From contig NW_020290056.1 in assembly GCF_003144195.1 (NCBI RefSeq), positions 1-64,000 on the forward strand: DNA of 64,000 nt, in the 5' to 3' direction. Below are positions 43,311 to 54,357 of this stretch, piece by piece (position 1 is the stretch's first letter; each line of letters starts with the position of its first letter). The notes below the pieces were generated by a model. It was not told where the DNA came from, did not search any database, and worked only from the letters and a program-made list of their open reading frames with translations. A program made the position numbers and the translations under genes. Origin of the DNA: Ceraceosorus guamensis. Lineage: Eukaryota; Basidiomycota; Exobasidiomycetes; Ceraceosorales; Ceraceosoraceae.

Positions 43311-44476
43311 TTGCTGCTTGATGGTGACAGCCAATGGCACAGCATCATCAGAAAGCCAACTCCTGTGCATGCCCAGCATCATGCACTAGCTGTACGTAGC
43401 TTGATTGTTGACTTGCAAAGTGCCTACTTTATAAGGCTGCATGCTCAGTCACACGCACCTGCATGTAGGGTCCATTGCTTGTAATCCAGGGCAACTTTAG
43501 CCTTTGCGCCTTTGTATGGTGGGGCCAAAAAGACGCCAGGATCCAAAGAGCAATGGCGGGGTGTAAGGACTGATGATGACAAGGACGTGCTCTTGGCCTT
43601 GCTGACTGAAGACCCCTGCAGCAAGAGCTCTGCAGGTGCAGTCATTGATGGCGGGTTGATTGCGCTGCCGTTTGAGGACCCAACAAAGAACTGTGCCCAA
43701 ATTCTTTGCAACTCCCGCATCCTGAGGCAAAGGATGTTACCTTGACGTCAGAACAAGAGTCCAGTTCTCACGCTTGATTCACATTCCATGATGGATGTAT
43801 TGCGTAAATCACAAAGCGGAAGAAGCTACAAAGAAAGCGCGTATGAGCTGCTGGCCAAAATGTGAATGGCATGGGTGCTACTCAAACTCACTGCGCTTTA
43901 ACAAAAACTTGCAAAGGCGCACCAAAGCTTTGAGGCAGCCCAGGTTGACCTCTGCGTTCACCAGGCAGGGGCCAAGCTCATTTGCCCTGTGCTTGAACTG
44001 GCGCTCATATTCTCCACTAATACCCGGGCAGAAGCAGGCCGCCTTTGTGTATTCCCACTTCTTCTTTGCTCAAACGACCTCCTCTTCAGCAATTCTCACT
44101 TTGGTTTTGAGCTTGAAGAGCTTTGGCTCTTCAGGCACGGTGATGATGGTAGGTTGGATCTGGGAAAGCAAATAGTGATCTCAGCGCTGATCAAGCCGCC
44201 CGATCGTGCGCGTCCATACTTGACACTCACCTCAGAATGCTGGCCCAGAGGCGCCATGCGCGCAATGAAGAGGCCATTGCCGCTCTTCACATGATCAGTG
44301 ATGAGCTCACCCAGCAATTCACAAAGAGACCTACCGTTCCAGAGAGGTTGCCAGAGCAACTGGCAGAGATGCGTTAGGATCTGTTGGACGTGGCTGCCTA
44401 CAAATTTGCACGGTGAGTCAGGATGAGGCAATTGAAATGAAATGTTGCAGGTGGCCAACATAGAGAGAAGCCCCGA

Positions 44477-44637
44477 CTGACTCCGTCCTCATTGGTCTAG
44501 CGTCCGGTCCCAAAGCGACAATTCCCCACTCTCTGTCTCCTTCAACTTCCACCAACTTGGCCTGAGTCTTCTGCTGCGCAAGTCTGGGCTGCACTAGGGC
44601 CCAAGCGGACCCTGTGGCAGCATCTGACATAGCTGGC
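44477..44637. repeat. Duplicated segment, copy 1
   Basis: About 161 bases almost identical to 45098-45259, same orientation; the first 47 bases occur again at 45043-45089. On the minus strand it encodes a peptide with TQAKLVEVEGDREWGIVALG. Confidence 0.9.
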
Positions 44638-44639
44638 TA

Positions 44640-45000
44640 GCGACTCCCAGCAAGCTTGTGGACGCAGGTAATCCATCATGCATCTCTTCATGCTGACGGC
44701 GAGATGCTTTTTGACCTGCTTCTTCTTATCTTGCCTCTGTCTAGCCTTCTCCAGCTTCCCTTCTGCAACGTCGAGGCGCTGCCTCAAACCGGCCACCTCT
44801 GCTCTCAGAGCAGTCAGCTCAGGGTGTTCTTCAGTGAGTAGCTGATAAAGACGCTCATAGATCCACTGGTTCGCTGTCTCGGGGCCGTAGGGAAGCTGCG
44901 CGCATAGATGGAGAAGAGCTTGAGACGCCGTGTTGAGGCGCTTGTTGGTGGGGTCGGTGATGACAACAGGGTTCAGCTGGAAGGGCTTGGCGGTAGCTTG
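44640..45000 (-). pseudogene. Coiled-coil coding relic
   Basis: The minus strand reads as protein for about 115 residues: TAKPFQLNPVVITDPTNKRL, then PYGPETANQWIYERLYQLL, then a coiled coil (ALRAEVAGLRQRLDVAEGKL and a Lys/Gln-rich run). It has no clean start and is flanked by the two duplicated segments. The family is not recognised. Similar coiled-coil relics lie at 46660-47560, 49260-50212 and 51170-51560, which suggests pieces of one or more related decayed genes. Confidence 0.4.
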
Positions 45001-45042
45001 ACTCGTTTCTTGCGTGAAGGGGCTGCTATTAGAGTGCGATTG

Positions 45043-45259
45043 GAGTCCGTCCTCGTTGGTCTAGCGTCCGGTCCCAAAGCAACAATTCCAGCTGCGCCTG
45101 ACTCCGTCCTTGTTGGTCTAGCGTCCGGTCCCAAAGTGACAATTCCCCACTCTCTGTCTCCTTCAACTTCCACCAACTTGGCCTGAGTCTTCTGCGGCAC
45201 AAGTCTGGGCTGCACTAGGGCCCAAGAGGACCCTGTGGCAGCATCCGACATAGCTGGCA
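45043..45259. repeat. Duplicated segment, copy 2, with a partial third copy
   Basis: 45098-45259 matches 44477-44637 with few differences. 45043-45089 is an additional copy of the first 47 bases, directly in front. Same orientation throughout. Confidence 0.9.
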
Positions 45260-45573
45260 TGCGCAACAAATCCTTTGGCTGACAACTCGAGCACAGACTG
45301 TTGCAGGAGACACCAACCAAGGTCGCAAGGGTACTGCTGCCCATGCTGAGCCAATCCCTGGAGCGTCATCACTGCTCTTGCCTTGCAAACATAGTGCTGG
45401 TTGGGTTTGTTCAGGAGGAAGCAAGGCCACTGAAAGGGGTTGAATTGGTTGGCATTCTTTGCCATTGCATGCAGAGCTGCTTCTTTACCCTCTCGCGGAA
45501 CACACGATCTCTCACACGCACGCCCACTTTGCTCACTGTGTGAAGATCAGCGCTCCTTTTGTTTCCGCGTTCA

Positions 45574-45687
45574 TTTGCCCTCTCGTGGAGAACGTCGGCT
45601 CTTTGGCAGCACTGGCCACTGCTCACTTGATTTGCCCTCTCGTGGAGAACTTCGGCTCTTAGGCAGCACTGGCCAATGCTCACTGGA
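45574..45687. repeat. Two tandem copies of a 57-base unit
   Basis: 45574-45630 and 45631-45687, both starting TTTGCCCTCTCGTGGAGAAC and differing at few positions. A related CCCTCTCG word also occurs near 45488. Confidence 0.9.
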
Positions 45688-46391
45688 TGAGCATTGGCCT
45701 TTGGCTTCATCGCCACGTCTAACTTAGACGTTGCAATGCAAATATCTGATTATCTCACCATGGTCATTACATGGTCAATCCAGCTGTCTCTGCCGGTGAG
45801 TACTTCCAAGTAGTGGACGGTCCGTCTGGGCATGGTCCAAATGGCAATCCAACCTTTCCAAGCAAGGCCATCTCCAACAACTCCATCACACAAAGTCCAC
45901 CCTATGTTCATCAAGGCCATCATCTGCCACACAGCACCGGCATGCTGGCGATGCTCATTGTGGAGGCTCAGCAGCAGGACTTGTCAAACAAGGGTCCAAG
46001 GACAAGCAGGAATTGGGTAAGTCACTTAAACATTGTGAAGTAGCTGACTGAGCCTTTGCGGATAGACGGGGAGTAGGGCTCTGTGCCAAAGAGGTGTGAT
46101 GGCAAGGAAGGCAGGGGCAGGTACGGTGGCCTATGGCCATGCTATTGGTAAGTGACACTCGCTGTGCGCAGTCGCAGTGAGGTGACTGAGCAGGTCTGAT
46201 ACTACCTTGGCCTACACAGTATGTACGCGGAGGCAGGCGCATGATCGAAGGCACCCTGAAGACATCAGCATTCAGACACGCTGACATCAACAGCAGCAAC
46301 AGTAAGTCTATGCCGCATCCTTGCTCACTCAAGACTCTTGGATAGCTGAAACCTTGCCTCGAACACACCCACATGCCACCTTGCTTGCTAC

Positions 46392-46435
46392 GGCTGCAAA
46401 GGCTAAGTCACGGCGGGGACTTAGCCTTTGCAGCC
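46392..46435. repeat. Perfect hairpin, 18-base arms, 8-base loop
   Basis: GGCTGCAAAGGCTAAGTC at 46392-46409 is exactly reverse-complemented at 46418-46435 around the loop ACGGCGGG. It is the longest perfect hairpin that I found in the window. Confidence 0.95.
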
Positions 46436-46659
46436 AGATAGATTGTGTTGCCCAACGCTGACTTTCCACCTCTCACAGGGTACCTCAATCAGCCTGCCTC
46501 CCACCTCAAAATCATGTCCAAACTGCACAACCCCTTTCTTTGCCGCCCCTCTGATAGCACATCCCATGCCCCGGCCTGCGAGCATAGGTGAGGAAGGTGA
46601 AAGCAACGCAGCATTGCTGCGATGGTGTCCTATCCAGCTCCGGCAACTGGATCAGTGGC

Positions 46660-47560
46660 CGATCTGCTCCTCAAGTCCTTGGAGAAACGTGGTGAAGTGC
46701 GAAACCTTGCGCAGGACTTGGGCGCCGATCGCGTCTACCTCCTTGATCTTGCAAAGTGCCAACCTCTCTTGGTGGCTCTTCTCTCGGTGGCGCTTCTCCA
46801 CCTTGGCCTGCTAGTCGAGGCATTTGCTTGAGGAGACCTTGCAAAGCTCCCTCTGCGCCTTGCGCATCTCTCCATGGCAAAGTTTTTTACCATCCATCCA
46901 CTTGTGCACAGTCTCCTTGCTGCAGATTGCGTGAGCGCCCAAGCCATTGCCCAGCATGTTGATAATGCGACAGACGGCGTGCGTGGTCTCAACAAATTTC
47001 TCTTTGATAAGGTCCTGGGTGTGCTGCAGAACCGTCGAAGTCTGATGCTGCTGCTCCTCAACAATTTTGACGTACTTATCAATGTGCTTGTTCAGCTTGT
47101 CACAAAACTGAGCGTTGAACAGCTGATGACTCTCGCAGACTTGCGGTTGAGTCGTCAATAATTCAGCTTCAATGGTTGCGGCGCCAACTATCAGCACTTG
47201 AGGCACTTCAAGTTCTTTGGTCTTGCGCTTGAGGTCCTTGTTCTCTGCGTGAAGAGCAGCAAGGTCCATCTTTTGGCGCTTGCAAAGAGACACAAGTTCA
47301 GCTTTGTGTTGGGCTTGAAGCTGGGCAAGCTCGCCACTGAAAGCGAGGTGGAGACGCTGCATCTCCTGATGCCCACTTGAGACTCACACAAGGCTTGAAG
47401 CTCTTGGTCTGCTTCCATTCTCATCTGCTCAACTTGAGCTGCAATTTGCTGGTCATGCTCTCGTCTCAGCTGAGCATAGAGCATCCTTGCTCGGATCGCT
47501 GATGGAGACTTGAGCAGCTCTGTCAAGTCTACTTTGCCATACCAGCTGCAGCTGGGCAAG
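46660..47560 (-). pseudogene. Coiled-coil coding relic
   Basis: Read on the minus strand, coding-like sequence begins with a Gln/Glu-rich coil (QIAAQVEQMRMEADQELQAL), continues with FSGELAQLQAQHKAELVSL and ALHAENKDLKRKTKELEV, then NAQFCDKLNKHIDKYVKIVE and CKVSSSKCLD. It is interrupted and lacks a credible start. No domain beyond the coiled coil is recognised. Glutamine/leucine heptad-like spacing and lower GC than neighbouring genes are visible. Confidence 0.4.
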
Positions 47561-48181
47561 ATCAGTGCCTTGGCCATGCTCATTGTTGCGCTGTACCAGT
47601 GATCTGATCCGCTTCGCAATAGCAGCACCAGCGGTTCCGAATGGACTGCATCGCAAACCAATGGCACATACTGCTCTGCTTGTACAATCACACTCCCGTC
47701 AATGGTGATCACCACCACCACCCTTCCATACGCGCTTGCAGCAAGGGTGGCGTGTGTCCCAGCACCAAACCAGGCCGCCCAGTCATCCCGACAATTGTTG
47801 CGCGCGCACAGCAGCTTGTCTCAAGCTGTGAATGCTGCAGGAGCAAGTGCTTGAAAGAGGTGCTGGTGCGCATCCGCCGTTGCAGCAAGGTCTCTTTGCA
47901 CCTCTAGCCACCTGTCCTCGCTGCCAAAGACAACGTGCGCAACTGCAGCAAACCCACAGTGGCCCAAACCGGGGGGATATTGCGACTTGTGTCACTTGCG
48001 ATCTGTGGCAAGACACCATGGGCTCTCTGTTGGTCACCGCAAGAGTGAGAAGTGAAGAAGGACCTTGAGCGGTGTATACGCTGCGCTTGGGGTGGAGATC
48101 ATGGTATTACAGAGGTGGGTGACGCGTACAGTAGGGGGCAATATGGGCGCACGCGCACAGCGGGAGCTGCAACGCCTATGA

Positions 48182-48370
48182 ACGTGCATCAGGATCGCAC
48201 GTTGCTGGCTGCTTTGCGATTGAAGTCAGAGATAATGAAGCTGAGAGGTGCAGTGCTGGGGCTGAGCGTGCATTGGGATTGCACGTTGCTGGCTGCTTTG
48301 CGATTGAAGTCAGAGATGATGAAGCTGAGAGGTGCAGTGCTGGGGTCTGAGCGTGCATTGGGATTGCACA
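48182..48370. repeat. Tandem repeat, 84-85-base unit, about 2.2 copies
   Basis: Units start at 48186 and 48270, with a partial third at 48355. Each carries GCTGGCTGCTTTGCGATTGA followed by AGTCAGAGAT. The copies differ at only a few bases. Confidence 0.9.
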
Positions 48371-48713
48371 TTTCTTGGTTGGGCGCAGGTTGCTTTGGAC
48401 TATGGACTACAAAATGAAGGTTGCTTGCGTTTGGATGCTCTTTATTGAAGGGTCCACATGCTACTTGAAAGGTCAGCCAGGGAAGAGAAGCTTGGATTTA
48501 CGCATCAGCAGGTCACTCTTCCGGCCAATTGCCGCACAAAGTCAGTCGACACCGAACAAGCCAGCAAGGCTGGCCCCAACGGTGGTTATCGCACTCACCA
48601 CATAGAGGTATGGGACCAGGAGTTTTGACGGGCGACCGAGGTCCACTCAGATAGAGAAATACGGGGCTTGAACAACAAACAGCAAGGTGAGAGCAGAGCA
48701 GAGCGAGCAGGAG

Positions 48714-48743
48714 GGGAGCTGCAGGACTAATCCTGCAGCTCCC
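48714..48743. repeat. Perfect hairpin, 13-base arms, 4-base loop
   Basis: GGGAGCTGCAGGA and TCCTGCAGCTCCC flank CTAA. A run of GAGCA-type words sits directly upstream. Confidence 0.95.
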
Positions 48744-49259
48744 AAAGGAGAAAGGCTCTTTGTTCAGTACAGATTTGATAGAGCGTTTCACATTTCCCTT
48801 GGCACCGTCACATTTGAAGGCGCGCTAGTTGCGCGTGCCATGAGTCCAAGTCTGCTCCGCTCTGCTCCTTTTCTTTCTGTAATGTTGTGAGTCACCCGGG
48901 ACCGTTTGTAGCCCATCTTTCCGTTTGTTGGACCAGCAATTCCCTCCACTCCTGTTGTGTCCCTACTCCTCTATGTGATGAGCGCAAAGCACCAAAGTCG
49001 ATGTCTTCCAACATGCAACAAACAACCTTCCAAGAGCGTGCTTCAGCAACCAAGCAAACCACCTGGCCTGCTACCAAGTGAACACAAGGCGCTTTCAAAG
49101 TGACGCAAAGCATATTGACCCTTGCAAGCAAGCCCCTTGTATTGCTATTGTCATGCTGCCCCTTGCGAAACCCTGGTATCGCTGTTGCGACCTGCAAATC
49201 ACATTAAGTCAGTGGGAGGTTAACTTGGTTGTCGTACACTTGCAACTCACTCAAGCAAA

Positions 49260-50212
49260 GATCATTGGCACATGTAGTGCCACCGCACTGATCCAATCAG
49301 AAACTTTGGCAGCTTTGGCAACTTCAGCAACGGCAACTTCAGCAACTTCAGCGACCGTACTTGCTTTGTCTGCATGTTGCCAGAGAGTGAGAATTGCGGA
49401 ACCTGCTCCCTTTCAGTTTCCAGAAAGCTCCTTCCAATTGCCAGAGAGAGACCAAATGATCTGGGTGCTCTGCCAAGAAGTCGGTATTGTTGACCCGCAG
49501 ATCCAGTCCTTTGACCTGCAGGCAGTGAGGACTGCATGCCAGAATTTGGCCCCAAGGTCACCTATGACATCTGTGAACTTGATGGGCATTGGAGGGAGTG
49601 GTAAATGTTTTAGAGGCGGCAGAGAGAAGGGATTTTTGACAAAGTTCAAGACGCTAAGTTTGAACTTGTCTAGCCAGTGGATAGGATTGATCTCCATGGT
49701 GACTGTCAGATGGAGCTTGAAGTAGTTGACCAGTCATTTGGGAACTTTGTTTGGATGACGAGCCCACTTGGTGAGCTCGTCTCCAGCAAAGTGCCATAGA
49801 GTGACCCTTGCCACTGCTACGGCAGCAAGCATCAGTCCCAAAATGAAGTACTTTTGTTGGCGCAGACCCGTCTTTGCTCTGATGAATGCTATCATCGACC
49901 GGACGTGGAAGGACAAGCACCCAAAGTTGCGCTCCCAATCAACTCTTTGCGCCAATGTGATCCGTCCAGAGCACGATGAGCTGGACTGGGATCACTTTGC
50001 CAAGTCTAGCTCTGACAAGCTGTACAGTTGCGCGATGCACTCCATTGAAACTTGCTAGCAAGCTTCAGGCGCTTGTTCTCTGATGCAAGCACCTCTGCCT
50101 TCTCCTCCAGCTCTTGACACTCGATTTGAACCTCCTTTTGGAGGTGCTCCTGGTCAGCCTTGTGCTGAGCCAAGGCGGCCTGGATCAACTCCTTTACCTG
50201 AGTCTCAGTCAT
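49260..50212 (-). pseudogene. Coding relic with N-terminal coiled coil
   Basis: The minus strand starts with an ATG and a coiled coil (MTETQVKELIQAALAQHKAD, later ELEEKAEVLASENKRLKLAS). It continues with protein-like sequence (LYSLSELDLAK; FHVRSMIAFIRAKTGLRQQ; ARVTLWHFAGDELTKWA; INPIHWLDKFKLSVLNFVKN; GDLGAKFWHAVLTACRSKDW). It is interrupted and not translatable as one protein. The length of the coding-like stretch, about 300 codons, shows that it was once a real gene. The family is not recognised. Confidence 0.45.
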
Positions 50213-50526
50213 CAGGTTCTTCTCAGACTCAAGGGTGTGTTACCCTCAGCATCATCACTTGTTTGCTTTGCCATTGATGTTGCCTTCAAGATTGAAAGCA
50301 TTGTTGTTGTGGCTAACATGACCTGCTTGCTCCACATTCTGACACAGCCTTGCCCAATCCCATCCTTCCAACCTTCAGGCATGCCGGTGCCACCAGGCGA
50401 CCTAGAGAGAGGTGAGTGCAGCATGAGTTTGCACGCCGGCGCAAGGTGAGTCAGCACAAGCGTCGGCGCGCGGAGAAAAACAGCGCGCAAAACGCTATAC
50501 CGTTCAGCACGTAGCGAGGTTAAACG

Positions 50527-50556
50527 AATACTATCTATCTATCTATCTATCTATCC
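50527..50556. repeat. (CTAT)n microsatellite
   Basis: About seven tetranucleotide units at the right edge of the decayed island. Confidence 0.9.
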
Positions 50557-50599
50557 AGCGCGGGCGAACGTGAGCGTGAACAGAAGAAAAGTTGCCAGA

Positions 50600-50945
50600 C
50601 ACGAGTCGTGCCAACCGCGAGACACTACTATCCAGCGCCATCGTGCACACTCGCTTGACCTCTGCTCGCCCGTTCACCGACTCGGCTCAGCGTCGTCTTC
50701 TCCAGTCGAGACCTCATCCAACCCCAAATCCGACACACGTGAGTCTAATGCAACATCGTGCACGGTGCCCCCCCCCCCCTCTTTTTTTGACTTTTCTTTG
50801 AGTGACTTTAGACACAAACAACAGCAAAGAAGGGGGAAGCAAAAAGAACAAAGATGCCAACAAGCAGACTTTCCGTGAGCGTGCCGCGTCCGTTGTACAC
50901 GGCGCTGAAGCTCCTCGTGCATGTTCACACTTCCGACCCATTTAG
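50600..50945 (+). CDS. Possible two-exon gene fragment, unknown
   Basis: A GTGAGT donor at 50739 and a TTTAG acceptor at 50811 (73-base intron) join two plus-strand stretches in one frame, giving ETSSNPKSDTHTNNSKEGGS followed by KKNKDANKQTFRERAAS and a stop at 50943-50945. No ATG is found in the upstream exon, so the start would lie further left or the model is wrong. An alternative 39-codon frame in exon 2 begins MPTSRLSVSV. The left edge is approximate. Confidence 0.25.
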
Positions 50946-51041
50946 GAGACTCCTACTCGATTCGAAGTTCTGATTGATGCTTACTACCAAGACTTTTAGA
51001 GGCTTGTGCATGTGCGTGTGCGTGTGCTGTGCGCGCGTGAG

Positions 51042-51170
51042 CATAGTGTGCTGTGCATGAGAATAGTGTGCTGTGCACGCGTGAGCATAGTGTGCTGTGC
51101 ATAGTGTGCTGTGCATAGTGTGCTGTGCGTAGTGTGCTGTGCATGAGCATAGTGTGCTGTGCGTAGTGCG
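51042..51170. repeat. Minisatellite of CATAGTGTGCTGTG-type units
   Basis: About eight imperfect units of 14-26 bases, each containing AGTGTGCTGTGC, in direct orientation immediately before the coiled-coil relic at 51170-51560. Confidence 0.85.
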
Positions 51171-51560
51171 CGATCTCCAGGAGCAAGTGAGCTGCCTTCA
51201 CAGTGCAGGCTCTGCTACTGCCGCCACCGCCACCCCAGAGGAGCTCAGGCTTACCAAGGTAGAGACCTCTGCTCTTCGAGAGTGCTTGGAGCGCATCGAG
51301 AAGGAGAAGCTTGCAAGGCCGCAGCCCGCGACACTGAGCATGCTGCCCTCCTTGCACGCATTGATCAGATAGCAGCCAGCGTCACTCCACACAACAATTG
51401 CGAGGCGGCAAAGGAGCACCTTCAGCGAGAGAACGCTGCACTCCATGCACGTCTTGAAGAGCGCTCGGACTCTATAACAGCCAAGCTGACAGATCTTTGT
51501 GCCCGCATGGTTGTGGTGGAAGAAGAGCAATTCTACCCAGTACATCGACGAGTCGAACAG
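51170..51560 (+). pseudogene. Coiled-coil coding relic
   Basis: Plus-strand frames read VRDLQEQVSCLHSAG and EELRLTKVETSALRECLERI, then ALLARIDQIAAS and HLQRENAALHARLEERSDSI. This is coiled-coil sequence that is not in a single open frame. Its right end reaches the 3' end of the HUA1-like gene on the opposite strand. Confidence 0.4.
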
Positions 51561-51617
51561 GTTCAGTGGCAGAACAAAGATTTCATTCGGGATCATGATC
51601 CGCAAAGGGAACATCAT

Positions 51618-54357
51618 TCATTGCACCCGACCCATTCCCTGACATGTGTGACATGTCTCATCGCCCCACAGAAAGCTACGAGATCGGACCCAAGACGCGT
51701 GCGAAGGGTAGAAATGTTCGTCAGCAAGTCTGGGTCGCAGAACACGCGCTGGAAGATACGCTTGACTTTGGATATCCAGCGGTGACATGAGCACAATCGC
51801 AGGCAACTCACCTTTCTCGAACTCCTCTTCCGCCACACTTCCAGCACAATCGACCTCCAATCCTTGGATCGCCCGGTCTCACAATGACAGCACCTGGCGG
51901 TGGCCGACCGTAGGTCCTTCCAAGGCTGGCCAAGTGAGACCCGTAGCCTCCACCCGTGCCGGAGGTTTGAGGTACAATGTAAGGACGTGGACCTCCTGGG
52001 TATCCCGTTGGATTGTGATGCGGCTGATGGTGCTGTGTCGCGGGATGAGCAGTGGGGTGTGAGTGAAAAGAGCCGTGATCATAGGCTCCAGGTGGTGCGG
52101 GCGAAGGACCGGGCGGCGGCCCGGTCGGACTAGCATACTGTTGTGAAGAAGGCGGAGGCGAGAATGCGCTTGCATTACTTGTTGAAACGCCACCTGGTTG
52201 GAGTGTACCCGTGCCACTCTCGGATCCTAAGCGCTGCGGAGGCAATCGCATATCTGGACGGACTCTGGCAACTTCATCGTAAGCAGGCGGTGCTTCGCCA
52301 TCGCCATCTCCTTCGGCTTCAGCCAATCTGGCTTCTTCCGTACGATTTGTTCTCGGCGGCTGAGGTCTTGGTCTTGGTTGAGGAGCAGAAGCCGGCGACG
52401 GGGAAGGGGCCGCGTAAGCGCTCGGTTGGGCCGCAGATCCTCGTAGGACCGGCAAGACGGGGTTCGAGTAGAATGACAAAGCTCGCGAAGAGCCAGACCG
52501 CCAATCTGGCAGGCCTCTTTGCAGCTCGAGCTCAGATGCAGTGCGAGGATTGAGAAGAACCCGCACCACTTGCTCAGGGTACTTGAGTCCGTACGACGAC
52601 CAGCAACGACTACACGGTTTCGAGGCATCTCCACCTTTGTAGCCCGTATTTGAGCCTGGACAGCAGATTGAGAGATTGACGTGTCAGGAAGCTCATGGGG
52701 ACGCTCTGCTCCGAATTCAGCCTCACTCAGCCAGAGACCGAACAAGAGTGTGCTCTAAACTTTCATCGTACGAAAGGCCACTAAAATACTCACATTTGTG
52801 GCACTGCTGTCCTCTTGCTACGACCAGCAGGCGGTCTGCATTTAGAAGTGGTTGCCCGTACGTCGCCCGGCTGCGGGGCCAGTACCCCTCTGGAATTGGA
52901 TCTGACACAGCAAGCTGCTCCACCAAGGCCCTATGAGGCGCTCCGTTTGCCGCGCTAGAGCGACGGAGAGACGGATGACGAGGAGGTGCAGCAGCAGTGC
53001 TTGCAGTGCTTGAGGCGCTCTGTTCAGTGCCGGGAGGAGGACCTGGAGGAGGGGCATAAGTAGCGGACGTAGGCGAAGCTGAGGTGCGCAAGGATCGGGA
53101 CCTTCCGTCAGCATTGGAGCTGAATCACTTGCAAGCCGCAGCCCGCCGGAGGGTCGGCTAGAGAAGCGCTGTTTCAAGAGTTTCTTCGCACCAGTTCTTG
53201 CACTGGGAGCCGCCGGGGAATGCCAAGAGCGCTCGAGCTCTCGCGCCCGACCACCGCATGTCGGACGATTCGAGTGGCGCGGGGAGCCGCGTGTATGCCA
53301 TCATCGACTCACCAATATTGGAACTTCGCTGAGTCGACTCAATCTCAATCTCTTCACCTCGAGCCAATCTAGCTGCGATCTCGGCATCCCGGGAAGTGTC
53401 TGGCAACACGCTCGGATCCGTGCTCGATACAGCAGCAGAAACCTGCAGAGGGACGGGTGTTGAGGTGTTCAGGGTCGTCGGTACAGGTGGTTCTGTGGGG
53501 CGTCGAGGAGGCAGATTAGGAGGCTGAGCGCTGGAGTCTGTCGCGGCTGATGAGGCAGAAGTGGTTGGCCCTTCGCTGTTTGCCTGCGCTCGCGCTGAAG
53601 CAGCAGAAGATCCAACCATGGGTGGGCTGACCGAACTGGTGGCAGCAACTTGCGCTTGCGCTTGCAGTGACGGCTGCAAGGGATTCTGATTGTCGAACAT
53701 TGCGCTCCAATCATCCTCCAGCAAGGAGCTCGACGTTTGGCTTTGGGATGTTTGCCCTGACCCCACTGTACCCGCACTACTAAGAGCCGTGGTGAGGGGT
53801 TGGCTGTCGCTGTTCAGGCCGCCGAGAGTATTTGAGAAAGTGGCAGCATTGTGCGCTTGCGATGGCTGGGATAGCGTCATGCTGGATGAAGAAGGCTGAG
53901 CAGCTGCCACGACTGTGTGCGGTCGCGCATGCTGGTCATCACCATGGCTAGAGGCGACGGCTTGACCCAAGACGTGATCGAGGTCCTTCATGTCTGGGAA
54001 ACGCTTCTCTGCTCCTTCAGGCTCGTGCTCGTGCTCGTGCTCAGTCAGCCCGCTGCGTGCCGACGATGAAGCTGGCAGCACTGGACCTTTTGTTTGTGGT
54101 GAGAGGGCCAAGGATGGGGAAGTAGCAGCTATCCCAGCACCTGCCGGTCTCATTCCCACTTCAAAGGCGCTCAGCTGCACTTTTGGCCTTTCGCCATTGT
54201 CATGGTGATTGCGTGGCGCTGCAGTCGAAGTGCTGGCTGTTTCGTCATCGTGCGAGCTTGCATCTCCTCTAAAGGGATTGTTCGACCTGAAAGAGGAAGC
54301 GTTGGAGCTGGATGCTGCGGATTGCCCAGTCATTTGATGCTGAACGTGTGCGCTCAT
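51618..54357 (-). CDS. HUA1: HUA1-like proline-rich protein with DnaJ-type zinc motifs
   Basis: Minus strand. The first exon runs from the ATG at 54357 to about 53200-53313; further exons are about 53110-52794, 52655-51812 and 51675-51618. The first intron is uncertain: the GTGAGT donor at 53312 has no acceptor in phase that I can find, while weaker donors near 53200 fit a TTCAG acceptor. The later junctions are frame-exact. The protein is about 800 residues. It has a Ser/Thr/Gln-rich N-terminus and then a first zinc motif (QCHKCSNTGYKGGD and PCSRCW). A Pro-rich region with a PPAY (PPxY) site that could bind Rsp5-type WW domains follows, then GDPRIGGRLCWKCGGRG and, in the last exon, ETCHTCQGMGRV. 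This order of CxxC motifs matches yeast Hua1, a cytoplasmic protein linked to actin patches by interaction data. Confidence 0.8.

Larger units (their letters stand above)
38722..51617. other. Decayed accessory island
   Basis: About 12.9 kb without an intact gene that I can recognise. By eye it is less GC-rich than the flanks. It contains several stretches of clearly protein-like but interrupted coding DNA, many forming coiled coils, local duplications, perfect hairpins and a minisatellite, each listed separately. I found no reverse transcriptase, integrase, helicase or transposase signature and no long terminal repeats, so the origin (old mobile element, decayed host genes or both) is undetermined. 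Stretches between the listed relics show nothing I can support. Confidence 0.6.

Noticed and set aside
48182-48370. CRISPR array
   Set aside because: The repeat is a direct tandem duplication without spacers, in a eukaryotic genome.
46392-48743. Hairpins as Helitron 3' ends
   Set aside because: I saw no adjacent CTRR end, no matching TC start and no Rep-helicase-like coding sequence.
38722-51617. LTR retrotransposon or other virus-like element
   Set aside because: No paired long terminal repeats and no recognisable reverse transcriptase, integrase, protease or capsid signature was seen; the relics remain unclassified.
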